Shown: one piece after another, positions 48,301 through 59,693 of the stretch
Position numbering within the stretch: the stretch's first letter is position 1
Layout of the letters: each line of letters starts with the position of its first letter
From: Apis mellifera
Lineage: Eukaryota; Arthropoda; Insecta; Hymenoptera; Apidae
Assembly: GCF_003254395.2 (NCBI RefSeq)
Contig: NC_037639.1
Coordinates: forward strand, 9,786,501 to 9,850,500
DNA length: 64,000 nt
Reading direction: 5' to 3'
Position numbers and translations under genes: made by a program
Notes under the pieces: model-generated
What the model was told of the DNA's origin: nothing
Databases searched by the model: none
What the model saw: the letters and a program-made list of their open reading frames with translations, nothing else

Positions 48301-49599
48301 CTTCCTCCACAGGTTTTTTCGCCCATTCGATGCCGTAATAGAGGTCGTAACTTTTTTCTTATATTCTTCCCACCAACTCTCCATATATATACACACACGC
48401 TACGCGCGTAATATCGTCTCGTATTAAAACGTAGCTCGTATAGACTGGTAAAGATGGGAGGGGAGAGACGTTTCCTTGGTTGAAAATTCACGGGGCCTCG
48501 TAACGATGCCGGTAATTCCGAAATTGGAAATTTACGGTGAGCGGGATATTTGGGAAAACAGGGCAGGGGAGGCGGGTGATTTGAAGCGGTTGTCGCGGCC
48601 ATTTCGGCGGTGAATGAATTTTAGAGTAGCGGGGAGGGGGGGATAGATATACTGCCAGCCGGTATAATGGATAGCTTACGATGGAACGGCACCGCGGCGA
48701 ATCATCGATCATCGCCTTTTAATGGCTCAACCTATGCGCTGCTGCCGCTGCTTAAAAGGGATCGTGACACTCTATATAGAGGGAGGGGGGGATACGTCTA
48801 AGATAAATCGTCGTCACTGCCAGCTTAGAGTCAAGTGTGCTTTAGCCCTTTCCATCCTCGCGTGTGAGAACGGTTGCGTTCGTATCCTTCGCTTTCCAAC
48901 TCCTCGGTTTACGAATATCCCTTACAAGAATGAACGTATTCTTGTACGTGAGATGCGATTCTTCCGCTGGAATTCCGCTCGTGATGGGATTCCCCGATAT
49001 TTTTATCATTATTCGGTACAAATTCTTCCTCGAAGCGAATTTCCATCTCTCGAGAAATTAAAAGTACAATATTTGTATCAAGGAAGGATTGCTTAGATAA
49101 CTTGGAGAAGATTTTTACCTTATTAAATCCTTCCAAGTATCGAGCTGAAAACGGATCGTCGACTTAAACTTTATCCCAATCAATTTATTATACCTAAGAT
49201 ATCCGAGATTATCAAAATTATTCCACATTCTTCTCTACATCTCTCCCCCAAACTCTCCCTCCAACTTTCTTCGGATCAGACACTTGTCGAAACTCGCTTT
49301 TCTCTCTCATAAAAAAAAAAAAAAAAAATCTACTCCTTTGCTCAGGAGTCGATCCTAGGATCTCGTATCTCGAGAAGAGGGAGGCGAGCTACTTGTGCAG
49401 ACCGAGGTGTGGGAGGGTTCAAAGATCGGCACCGTGGAAGAGGATACTTTGGAGGCGAACGACGAACATCGAAACAAAGTGAAAGGATAGTGTTCCCTAA
49501 AGTGCATAACGAGAGAGGGAGGGAGGGAGAGAGCAAAGAGGAGGGACGCGCAAAAGGGACAAAGAGGAGGAAGATCCCGCGAAGAAGATAGCGGCGGCG
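45316..49599. other. No supported gene
   Basis: Mixed DNA. There is a GA run at 46792-46830 with CT-rich DNA at 46915-47045, a small ATAC repeat near 48384-48398, and poly(A) at 49311-49327. GC-rich parts at 45450-45650, 46140-46450 and 47640-47830 are open in several frames. No exon with both splice sites and protein-like content was found. Confidence 0.55.
46792..46830 (+). repeat. GA microsatellite in a 39-base purine run
   Basis: About ten GA units followed by GAGGGGA-type sequence, all purine. Confidence 0.85.
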
Positions 49600-50090
49600 G
49601 CTGCTCGAGCAAACGAGTTTCGCCGAGTTTGGACAACACTTTAACCGTTTAACGACAGAGGCTTGGCTCCGTGCTCCGAGCCAACCGCGCCGTTATCTGA
49701 TGCCCACGTAAAAGTGTTGACCTGAACCGTAACACCTCCCTCACCCCTAAAGCTAAATACGCGGCGCTCGTTAAGGAAACCGCGCGCGGGACGCGACGGG
49801 ATTAGCGGAGCCGCGAGATCTCGTTGGGTGATTTTGAACCCACCAAGAGGTTCACTCGGGCCAAGCAGTGCAGTCTCGTCTTCGTGCCACGCGTGCTAGT
49901 TACGAGGCAGGGAACGTTGATTGTTCTCGTGTTTGTCCCGTGTTTGCGTTTTTCGTTTTCGAGAGGGCTTCCTCTTGGAGAATCAAGCGTTATTTATGCA
50001 CAGCGACCACGAATCTTGGGGTTGATCGATGGCAGAGGATTTCGACCCCTTTTTTTAGAGCAGGGTTTCCAGGGTATTTGTTAAAATTCG
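49600..50090. other. GC/CpG-rich block, possible regulatory region
   Basis: A GC-rich block (CCGCGC, GCGGCG, CGCGCGGG words) stands out from flanking AT-rich DNA. It carries TGACCT (49718-49723, a nuclear receptor half-site on the complement) next to AAAGTGT, and an open frame from about 49806 to 50084 with mixed, protein-like composition, starting after a TAG rather than at an ATG. There is no acceptor or TATA box. It could be an exon, promoter or CpG-rich enhancer, and the sequence alone does not decide. Confidence 0.3.
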
Positions 50091-53000
50091 GGGTAGGAAG
50101 AAACGTATTTCGGAGGGAAGGCTTAGAGTGGAGAGCCTCAATTTCGATAATTGCCGGCTATTTCTCTTCTCGAGGGATTCTTTTCAAAGGGGTGGGATTA
50201 TATCGAGATCGGCAATTTTTAGGAATTGTAGAAATAGATTTATTATTGTACGGATGAAATTAGAATTTGTCGATACGAGGGATACGTAAATTCACTATTT
50301 TTCCAAAAAATGAAACAACGACGTATCCGACGAATCTACACAAGTTCAATTACGAAACAAATTCCGCGAGATGCAAGATCTTGCTTAACGGTAATCCTAC
50401 TTATCTTCCTCGATTCTTTGAACAATCAGAGGAGTAATCCACGAAATAGAGATTTCCTGTTCGAGAATGCAAAAAATCCCGGTAAACGCGAGAAGAAAAC
50501 GGCGACACGACGCTGGCTGGGCAAGCAAACGCCAGTGCGAGGAGCAGGCGAGGTATTGTTTGCTCCAAGAGGAAGAGGAGTCACGAAGGGGTTATAAATA
50601 CGCTGCGCCACCTGCATCTAACGTCCACCTACGTACTAGAACTAGGCAGAACCGAATCCCTGAAGCGGATACGAGACTCGTCTCGAGTGTGTTTCGCCCC
50701 AATTAACGTATTTTTCTTCCCCGATCACACGTGCTCGTTCATCTCTCATTTGACACCTCGATTCTTCTCGATCTTATTATTATTATACGTTGGAGAAACG
50801 TTAAACAACGAAACCTTGAAACCTTTGCAATTATTTCTCAAACAGAATAGAATAATTTATTTTTTGAAAATAAATGTTTCAATCGTTCTCCAAGAATTAA
50901 CGCGATTTCTAGGTGAGGGCACGTGTCTTGGATAACAAAGGAATACGATGAAACGTGTTCGTTAACGGTGTTTCCAGCTCGATCGTCCTTCGTAATTCAT
51001 CGTGTTCCAATCGTGAGGAATATTTGTCTTGGAATCGCGTGCCAACCGCGCAATTACCGCGCGTATTCGAGGGATGAAACTCGGAGTGGATCGAATACGT
51101 TCCAATGTCGCATCGAGGCCAAACAGCTGTCGACGAGCCGTCGGCATTATTTTATTATTCATTCGCGCGATGCGGACAGAGAATCGCAAGGGAAATATAT
51201 ATATATAAATCGAAAAGGATATAAGGTTACTCGATGCCGCGAGCTAAAGCCACCGGTGGCCGCGATTCTCCCCTCCGGTTGAAAAGAATAACCGACGAGC
51301 GGAACGAAGTTGGTTGGCGAACGAACGGAGGGTTGCGGAGAGAAAGAAAGAAAGAAAAGAGAGAGAAGGAAGGTTGAAAAAAAAGGAGCGCACGAGGAGA
51401 GGAAATAAAGGAAAAAAGAAATATTGGAAAAAGCGAGGAGAGAGAGAAAGGAGTCGAGCAGGACGAGAACGGCATGTTGAAAAAGTTGTGCCTCTTCTTT
51501 TTTTCTCGTTTTCACGCACCCACCGCCGCTCTTTAAATCCGATACCCTTGATTTTGAAGCAAACAAATACCTATCGAATGTATCACGGAGGGAAGTGAAC
51601 GAAGGGAAGCTGGGACGGTCTGGGAAGCAAAGAGGGGCGAAGGGTAGAGAGAGAGAGAGAAAAAAAAAAGTATAAAGTGTCGGCACACACAGAGAGAAAG
51701 AGAGGGGGAGTGGAGGATGGGAAGGACTCCGGCACAAGGGTGGTTTACTAGAGGCGTGTTAATTAAACAAAAAGCCACCCCGTATACCAAGCTAATTAGA
51801 GTGGCTCTCTTACCAACGCGCGCGTTCTTCGCTTCAAAAATATTTTTCTCCTCCTCCTCCTCCCTCCCTCCCGGCTTGAAAATAGCAATCCTTTTCCTTC
51901 TTTCTACGCGTACCGAACACGTACCGACGTTGCTGGATTTTCCTCCCATTTTTCCCCCTCCCTTTCCCGCTCATTTACTTTTCCCTCCTACGCTCTCTTG
52001 TTTCCACTCCTCTCCTTCGTCTCCGCGACGCGTTCGAAACTTCATCGCGCCCCAACCAATTCTCTCGTATGCTCTTTTCTTCCCGACGTTTGTCGGCGGA
52101 ATAATTTTCCACGCGACAAACGTCGAATTCTTATTTATTTCTCCCTAATACAATACTCTCTTGCGATCTAATCGAATGGAATTGTATCGAAAAGAGAAAA
52201 GAAGAAGAGGAAAATAACAAAAGTGATCGATATTCTTAGCATTTAAAAAAATTCTCACGATAAATCCATCGAAATCTTACGTTTTGATTTTGATATCGAC
52301 CAATTACGACATCCAACGTCTCATCTTTCACGAGCGTGTGTATTATTCTCGATCGACCAACGTGGAGAGAGCATGGTGAAAGTTTGAACGGAGCAGCGCG
52401 CTATATCAATCCCGATTCCCGGTGAAGGGAATCGTGATCTTGTCAACTGTGAATACGCATCCCTCCTCCCCCTTGGCGGGAAGATTAAACCTTGGCCGTG
52501 CACGGTAGCCCGTTTTATTCGATTCGAAGCGGTCCGGTCTCACGCAGTGGCAGATTTAGGGCGAAAACGGACCAACCGCGATTAGGATTCGCTAACGCAG
52601 CCGCAAACAAACACTGCGGTCGGAATCATGGTGAACGGTGGGAGCGAGAGAGAGAGAGAGAGGGAGAGGGAGAGAGAGAGAGAGAGAAGGGTAGTAGGGG
52701 CGAGAAAGAGCGAATGGGAGGACGGAGGGTTGAATCGAGAGGGAAACATCTGCGATCGGATTAGCGGTGAACAGTGGCGACACTTCCGGGTGATTAGGCT
52801 GATTCCGCATCCACTCTAAGCCCCCGCTTACAACGCTCCTGTTCGATGGACTACCGTACCATTCCAACTATTACTATCTCTCTCTCCTTTGGCTATTTTC
52901 TATCACTATCAGGCGTTATAAATAAATAAATTGCTTCTTCTCTCTACGATCGAATAACTTTTCACTAAATTCGAATTACTTAGCGCTATTCGAAAGAACG

Positions 53001-53968
53001 TTTCTTTCGTTTTTAAGAAGACGAACGCTCTGAGAGTTTCCTGTCCTGTGCATTTTACATTTCAACTTAGGCTGTTGAAGCTACTGAAATAGTTTGCGCG
53101 TCAATTGAGAGGGAACGTGCGAAAAATTTTAATTTGGGAGACGAAGATTATTCAGATGGAGAAAGAGGAATTGCTGGATGAAAATCGCGAGAAGAAATCG
53201 GCGGAAGGATCACGAAACAAGCGTCTATGCGACTGAAACGATCTGATATAATAAAATCTTGAGAAGAAAGGGGGAAGGAGGGAGGACTTATTTGCACGCC
53301 TAATAAAATTCCCTCGTTTCTCGGTGTCATTGGCGGGAAGGAGGAAATGCGGCGCGAGATCATCAACGGCGTGGATCGATCTTTGTAGTCGAACGTTTGA
53401 GAGATGGAAGATTAAAGCGGCTGGATGCCGCTTTTCGCGAAGAAGAATATCATCATCATCGTCTCGACGAAAATGGTAATTTTGTGGGAACCGTTTGACT
53501 CGGTTGAATATTTTAGCCGACTGAAACTAGGGGAGATTGAAATTTGAGGAGAAAGATATATATATATTCGTAAAATCTGGAATAATCCTCTCTGATTTAA
53601 CGTGTATACTTGTATCTTCTTATTTACACGTCAGTCGGATTTTAATTCGAATTATTTTCGAATAAATTAGATAATTCGATAATAAAACATTGATTGTATT
53701 CCGATACCAAGTCTCTTACATTTTCCCATTCACTTCACTTACCTATAAATCTATTTTCCTTAAACTAGTTTAACATATTATTTTTACCGTATTTTAACGT
53801 ATATAGTTTCACAGAAACAAATATAAAGAAATGTATAATCAAAATACAATCGTAATTAATTTAAAAAAAAATATCTCCTCCAATGATCCTGAAAACTATG
53901 GAAAACAGATATATATATATATAGATATCGCCGCGTTATGACCCCAAATTGCTGGAATGTACGCTTCA
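50091..53968. other. No supported gene
   Basis: Purine-rich DNA at 51335-51460 and 51640-51715, a CTCC run at 51850-51872, a GA-rich run at 52646-52691, and AT-rich DNA at 52910-53030 and 53570-53880. A weak acceptor and donor pair delimits about 35 bases near 50988-51023 (TGTTTCCAG, then GTGAGG). Nothing is convincing. Confidence 0.55.
52646..52691 (+). repeat. GA microsatellite, 46-base purine run
   Basis: GA units with two GGGA interruptions, all purine. Open frames reading RERERE-type peptides across it are artefacts. Confidence 0.9.
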
Positions 53969-54004
53969 AAAATAACTTCTCGCGGAAACGCAAGAAGTTA
54001 TTTT
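53969..54004. repeat. Hairpin: 12-bp stem plus GCG-GAAA-CGC cap
   Basis: AAAATAACTTCT (53969-53980) pairs exactly with AGAAGTTATTTT (53993-54004). Inside, after one C/A mismatch, GCG pairs with CGC around a GAAA tetraloop. GNRA tetraloops closing a stem are a hallmark of stable RNA folds, so as RNA this would be a well-formed 36-base stem-loop. As DNA it is an inverted repeat. It lies at the edge of a GC-richer block (53930-54400). There is no known family. Confidence 0.8.
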
Positions 54005-57000
54005 GCACGATACTTGCGCAGAGAGGCGAGAAAACGCGTTGTTGTCGCGTGACGTTAATTCTAGGCGGCACGCGCCGCGCGCAACTCGGTCCCGGGCTCG
54101 GTTCCACTCAGAATTCATTCAGAAACGGGCGATAAATCGGGCGGGGAGACGTGATACGCGAGCAAATTGAATTTCTCGCGCTACCTTCGGGGAATCGCCG
54201 AATTTTCGCCGTGCTGAACAATCGCCCTCCCCTCCCCTCCTCCACACTGGAGGAAGAAAAGGAGAACATTTGCCGCTCGATGCATTCCGACGGAGAATAG
54301 CCTCCGTGCGCATATACGGAGGAGGAGGAGGGGGAGGAGGATGTTGGATGCTGTTTAACTCGTCTCCTCCGTGACCTCGTACGCCCCGTGGATCTCCATT
54401 CTCTCCCGCTCTCCTCGTCCACATTCTTGTAAACGCGAATTCCTGAAAAGGAAGATAAGATGATAAGCGAGAGGATGAAAAGTTACGATATATCGAAATG
54501 AAGATTGGAGGGAGGAAATTAACGAACGTTTATTGTGAATTACGTTATCGTGTACGATAAAGCACGATTCACGGTATGAATGGGAGAGATTCGAGGAATT
54601 TTGAATTTTTTAAATAAAATTATTATAAAGATTATTCTGAACGATTGAAATAAACGAGATTCTCGAAAAAATTTTATTATCGTTTTCATCGTAAAATATA
54701 AAGTGATTCGATTTTATAAATTTATAAATTAAAACTAGATGTTCAAACTAGAGAACGAAGTATGGAAAATACTTTTATTCCACATATTTTCGTTTCGTTT
54801 CGAAAAGAATCTTCTCGATCTCGGGAAGAATTACATTCGCGTCAAGATTATACATTTAAGATTTATATTTTTTATCTCTCCAGAATCAAGCCTGTGCTTA
54901 TTGTTTCTCGATCAAATATTTCTTTCTCCCTCGTCTTCGCATCGTCGCGCTGGAGCGACATCTCCCCCCCGTTCCTCACCGTTACGATCGACGAATTCCC
55001 ATCTATAGGAAGAAACGTTGCGTTCCCCGTGCCAAAACACGGTCGATCGTGGCGGGAATAATACTTGGCTGGCGCACAATCGCGCGAAAGTGCTCGAAAG
55101 GGCGCTTAAACTCGGCGGGGGGCGATGGAAAGTGGTGAAAACAATGGCGCGGTGTGTCACGCGGGGAAGGAAAATCGTTGTGAATCTCGTTGCGTTTGAA
55201 CAGGCATTTCGAAGCAAAATATCTTTGGGACGAAAACGCGTGGAACGCGTCGAGTGGAAGGCAAGCAACGAGGTTTTCGAGGCGACGAATTGTAAATTAA
55301 AGCTTTCCTCGTATTTCCCGTATTCGATTCGATCGGGAATCGAAGTCGATTTCGCATTGTGCTTCGTTGCTTCGTCGCCGGAGAATCATTTTTCTTTTTT
55401 TTTTTTTTTTTTTCCCCTCCCTCCTTTTTTCGAATCCACGAAAATGGGGAAACCGGTCGAGGATCGACGCGCGGATTCGCCAATTAGCGAAAGATTGAAC
55501 GCGTAATGACCGACGGAACGTGAACTACGAGCGTGAACAATCGTTTAATAATACCCGCGGCCTCTATTCAATTTTCCCGTGAATCGAAACAATTATTATT
55601 GTCAGTGGCGCGATATCGTGGAAACGGGGCCGCAACGCGTTGTATTTCCATATAACGATTAATAACCAACCGCCACCTACCACCAGACTACGTTATCCCG
55701 TGTTGCTAAACCGATTTTAGACAACGCCTATGTTTTCCTTCTTTTTTTTTTTTTTTGCTCCCGATTTCTTCCTTCCTTCCTTCTCGATCGAGATAAATCG
55801 TAATATAACAACGAATCGCGGGGAATAATTTTGATTCGAACGATCGAGGTTAAAAGGGAGAGGAAAGAAGAAAGGAGAAAAGAAAAGAAAAGAAAAGAAG
55901 AGTCGTTCCCTTCGCGGTTGAAAATTGACGGCCATTTCCACGGCCGCGACATAAATTCGATCGGGTAAAGAGAAAGAGAGAGGGAGAGAGAAGGGAAGCG
56001 TTTCTCGTGTCGCGAGTCGACTAATCGCTTCCGAGATAATTGTATCATTCCGCTAATAACTGGTGTGGAAGCCCACGTCGATCGACGATATAATTGCATC
56101 GTCGATAAAGCGCGCGCCTTGCTGTTTGCTCTCCGTGCAAACGTCGAATCGTGGCGAGCTCTAACGAAGAAATTTACGGAAGGGAATCGATGGAAACCTG
56201 TTAGCCCATCCTCCCTCCTCCTATTTCGTATTCGTTTTTCTCCCTCCTTCTTTCCTTTTCCTCTCTCTCCTCTCGTTTCTTCCTTTTCATCCTTTAATCG
56301 ACATAAATCCTCGTTACCCAACCGTATATCACAGCCGTCCTCCTCTGGATTTCGAACCGCCTTTTGGGCAGCAGCGCGAAATATCCACGATTTCGTCGTC
56401 GCTGCTCGACCTGGGTCACCCTATGAATCCCGGGAATATTCGCGGGAATATCGATACGAGAAAGTGGAAAATTTATATCGATGGTCCTCCTCCTTTGCAG
56501 CTGGCTTTATTGCCGATGGCCGATGGCGCGGGGACGACCGCGGGATACGAATTTATCGCCGTGATTTCGAGGCGACCTCAAGGTACGGTGGAGGTGGTGC
56601 ATACATACGAATGTTATTTCGCGTGCCACGAAACAGGAATCCGCGCCAAATCGTCGACGAAATCGTTTCGACGAAATTAAACCGGCTGGCTGGCTGGCTG
56701 GTTGTTGTATGCCGTCGCATGTGCGATGACTGATTCTATTGCGGGGAATAACCGTCGGCAGTGAGAATCGTTGAATATTGAAAAACTGGAGCTCTATGAA
56801 TTCGGTAATTTCGTCTATTTTTAACTGCGAGTTTCGGTGGATCGAAATTATCGGTCGAGGATTTTTCCAGAGATCTCTTGATCGAAAAGAATTATATATA
56901 TGCATAGATTGGATAATTATTCTGAAAAAAAAAGTTTGTTTCAATTAATTATTGAGGATATTATTGCAAAAAGGTAAAGATGTACTTTAAGAAACGAATG

Positions 57001-57210
57001 ATATTCCATTCGAGCAAGGATGGTATTGATGAAGCCATCGGAAAATCTCAGTTGCCCAAGTAATAGCATAATACAGGGAGCGGAAAGTTCCAATTCAACA
57101 AGTAGAACACGATGATTGTGGCGAGAAGGAGCTTTAAACTTCTCCGTTTCTAAATTAGAATTATTATTTTTCTCCATGTTTAACTAATTCGACTTACATG
57201 CAGTTTTCTC
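54005..57210. other. No supported gene
   Basis: CGCGCC-rich DNA at 54060-54130, AGG repeats near 54319-54340, a T-run at 55388-55411, a purine run at 55852-55902, and GGCT units at 56682-56701. A strong acceptor at about 54893 (TATTTTTTATCTCTCCAG) opens about 56 codons to a TAA near 55061, and a - strand acceptor near 56922 opens a long frame down to 56507. Both have mixed composition but lack any second line of support. Confidence 0.5.
55852..55902 (+). repeat. 51-base homopurine tract
   Basis: AAAAG pentamer units (four in a row) within a purine-only run. Confidence 0.85.
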
Positions 57211-57775
57211 GAAGAAAAAGAGGATAGATTGTTATCTCTAATTTTCAATCTTTCTATAATCGAAGAAGTCCTCTCTCCTTTTTCTCTGTATCGCTATTCC
57301 AACTTTCAATTAACGTCAACTCGATATCTTTCTATTCAAAACCAAAAAAGGAGCAGATTATTGTCTCCCAATAAGATTTCTTCTCTTCTTTCGTATCATT
57401 TCAATCTCCAACAATCTCTAATTCAATATTTTCCTCGAAATTGAACAAATAATTATCTTCTAATTAATTTTCAATTTTTTCTTCTCCTTTTCTTCCAAAT
57501 ATTCTTCTATTCTCAAAAAATCAAGAAAAGATTACTATCTAATTAATTTTCAATTTTTCCATCGAAGAGATCACTCTTTCTCCTTCTCTTATATATCAGT
57601 ATTCCTCCAATTACTATTTCAAATTTTGTTCTATTCTGAAAAAGAAGAGACAGATTATTGTTAATAATTAATTTTCAATTTTTCAATCTCAAGCTCCCTT
57701 TTTCTAAAAATCGACAGAAGGGAAGAAGTATTTGGCCTCGTATAATTAATTTTCAATTTTTCCATCGATCGAAGA
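57211..57775 (+). repeat. Degenerate tandem-like repeat in the intron before the exon
   Basis: Two paired motifs recur: a purine part like GAAAAAGAAGAGACAGATTATTG and a part like AATTAATTTTCAATTTTTCC followed by ATCGAAGAGAT and a C/T-rich stretch. The TTTTCAAT core starts at about 57240, 57467, 57547, 57671 and 57749, and GATTATTG-like or GATTGTTA-like blocks precede several copies (57225, 57356, 57530, 57654). Spacing varies from about 77 to 125 bp (227 where one copy is decayed). The last copy ends about 35 bases before the acceptor, so its pyrimidines form part of the 3' splice-site region. Confidence 0.6.
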
Positions 57776-57809
57776 GATTGTTCCTAACAAGGCCCTTTCT
57801 CCTTTTCAG

Positions 57810-57868
57810 ACCGGTAACAGTTACAAATCGCCCGAGGAGTCGCCGCATTCGGAGCACAGCAGATTGAG
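57810..57868 (+). CDS. Internal coding exon of an unidentified gene (best-supported exon)
   Basis: Seen in the sequence: CTAAC at 57784-57788 as a branch point, a CCCTTTCTCCTTTTCAG acceptor, 59 exon bases, then a GTGAGTG donor. Only one frame is open: 19 codons reading TGNSYKSPEESPHSEHSRL plus two bases (AG) of a split codon. The other two frames have a stop. The exon is GC-rich with coding-type codons in an AT-rich intron. The peptide is Ser/Pro/Glu/His-rich and unstructured in appearance, with Ser-Pro pairs that suit proline-directed phosphorylation. At 59 bases it is not a multiple of three, so skipping would shift the frame unless a partner exon compensates. I do not recognise the gene. 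The rest of the gene probably lies in and beyond this window. Confidence 0.72.
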
Positions 57869-58527
57869 GTGAGTGCCACCGCCTTTTACGCCATGCTCGC
57901 GGCAGTTTAATTACGTTTCACGACACGTCGCCTCAAAGAGAGGGAGACACGGGGACCCCTCCCCCTCCCCCGTGTAAACCGAAACGCGTTCAAATTCCAC
58001 GCTGCCAGTATTACCGGTCTTCCTAATCCGCGTATTACTCCGCGCGCGATAAAGTCAACTTCGTATCCCTCGTTACCGTCAATTGCGCCCACCGCAACAA
58101 TACGCTCCGTGTTTTAATCCGCACGATCCACCCAATATACTCTTCTCGTCCAACAACACGTTGTTTCCTCTCGACAATTGTGCTAATCAATTTTTTTGGC
58201 AAGCTGGGGATTGGAAGGGATGGAAGGGAATTTTGAAGGAATTTTTTTCATACATGTCGTAGTTACATATCGATTTTTTGGAGTTGAACTTAAATTTTGA
58301 AGAGATTCGTATTCTTGGGAAATTGGGGAATATTAAAGACACTTTAGAATTGTACCACATTGATGGAATCAATTGAATCGATATTATTTGTATATAGAAG
58401 ATGAAATACTTCCATCATTTGCGATTAGAAAGGGATGCGAATCTGGAAAAGAAAATATGAAATTTCGATTAGCAAAAGTATTCGTAAGAAAATCTCGCAA
58501 CGATTATATCTACCTCCTCGTTTCCAG
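57869..58527. other. Intron after the 57810 exon
   Basis: It opens with the donor GTGAGT. The first 250 bases are CpG- and GC-richer and then turn AT-rich. It ends at a possible acceptor (CTACCTCCTCGTTTCCAG). No other feature is seen. Confidence 0.45.
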
Positions 58528-58578
58528 GCCCATTTTCAAAATAACTGCTCGACCATTTTCCACTGTATCACCTGTGAC
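58528..58578 (+). CDS. Candidate next coding exon, phase-compatible
   Basis: The acceptor CTACCTCCTCGTTTCCAG and the donor TGTGAC|GTAAGC enclose 51 bases. Joining from the preceding exon (which leaves AG) uses the first G to complete Arg, then Pro-Ile-Phe-Lys-Ile-Thr-Ala-Arg-Pro-Phe-Ser-Thr-Val-Ser-Pro-Val and two leftover bases. That frame is open, and so is the frame beginning Ala-His-Phe-Gln. One frame has a stop. Good splice sites, short distance and matching phase support it, but the surrounding base composition does not change as sharply as at 57810. Confidence 0.3.
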
Positions 58579-59646
58579 GTAAGCGCTTTAAATCAACCAT
58601 TAAAAACGAAATTACTTAACCGGCCGCGACACGTCCATAATGAAATTTTAAATTTTAAAATGTTGTAACCTCGCCGAATTAAAACCTCTATTTTCTTTAT
58701 GAATTTTAACAGCGATACTTTTCCCCTCAATTTCTCCTTTTTACAATTCTCGCGCGAGAGCAACGCGCTAAATTGAACACATACTAGCATAAAAATATAA
58801 TCGACACGCGCATTTTACATATCATTTAACGATATCGTTCTAAAAAAATCGGGGAAAGAACGGAAAATTTTCCTTTTAAGATTAATTTTTCAAATATTCA
58901 ACAAACGATTCCCTATCCAACACAACTCTTTCCTTCTCTCTCTCTCTCTCTCTCCTTATATTTTATTTCTCTTTCGTAACTCTTTGTTAATCAAGTTTCA
59001 AGGGAATTGGTTTCCCAATCAAAGTTTAAACGTTAATATCGGAAACGTATCAGAAAACTATCACCATCCTCATCCGTGGCGGCCAAGTCTCACCGCGTCG
59101 CTGTTATTTCCACGGTGATTGCAATACTTTTAATAAAGGGGGGGAAGGGATCGCGAGGTTTCGTGTCGACGGCGATGTAACTGCGGCGAAAGGGCGAGCG
59201 GACGGGAACGATTATCTTTCATTACACCTGCGATTCCCAGGTGCAATGTGTTCCAATTAATCACAACGAGCGCCGTTCAAGTCGGCGCCGGGGACGAGAA
59301 GGGGGGAAAAATGGAGAGGGAGGGTGGTCGGAAATTTCGAGCAAGATAAGATATATTACAACTTCTTCCTTTGAATCGTTCGAAGCGATTCGATTTTTCT
59401 TTCGCGAAAATTCAAAAACGAGGAAGCACGACTCGAAATGAGATTTTCTTAAAGATGAAGGATTGTGGATTTTAAGTCGCGTTCGAAAATAATTTCCTCC
59501 GAGGAAATCAAAGGAATTGGTTAAAAAATTGAAAGATGATGTTTGTAGGGCGAGTATATGCGGGGAAGGAAAGAAGGATTTTTCAAATTGGGAAGAAACA
59601 GTTGTATAAAATTCGGGTGCATCGAGATATCGCGAGAATGTTCGAG
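58579..59646. other. Probable intronic DNA
   Basis: AT-rich DNA with a CT microsatellite at about 58935-58956 and a GC-richer patch at 59080-59330. Nothing coding is convincing. Confidence 0.5.
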
Positions 59647-59693
59647 ATGGAATAGATAGATGACGTATTCCATGCGTCAGAAATGGCTGACGC
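59647..59693. promoter_or_regulatory. Two abutting hairpins with ATF/CREB-like half-sites
   Basis: ATGGAATA (59647-59654) pairs with TATTCCAT (59666-59673). Directly after, with no spacer, GCGTCAG (59674-59680) pairs with CTGACGC (59687-59693) around AAATGG. The first loop holds GATGACG, so TGACGTA, GCGTCAG and CTGACGC give three TGACG-type half-sites within 35 bases, the core bound by ATF/CREB and related bZIP factors. Either an RNA double stem-loop or a bZIP-bound element would fit. Confidence 0.5.

Noticed and set aside
54762..55061. Frame after a strong acceptor, mixed composition, ending at TAA
   Set aside because: There is no poly(A) signal close by, no homology, and the overlapping frames are also open. 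It is mentioned only in the regional entry.
56065..56733. 222-codon open frame on the + strand and a 145-codon frame on the - strand over the same DNA
   Set aside because: Both strands are open through CpG-rich composition and a C/T tract. Neither shows a recognisable domain or paired splice sites.
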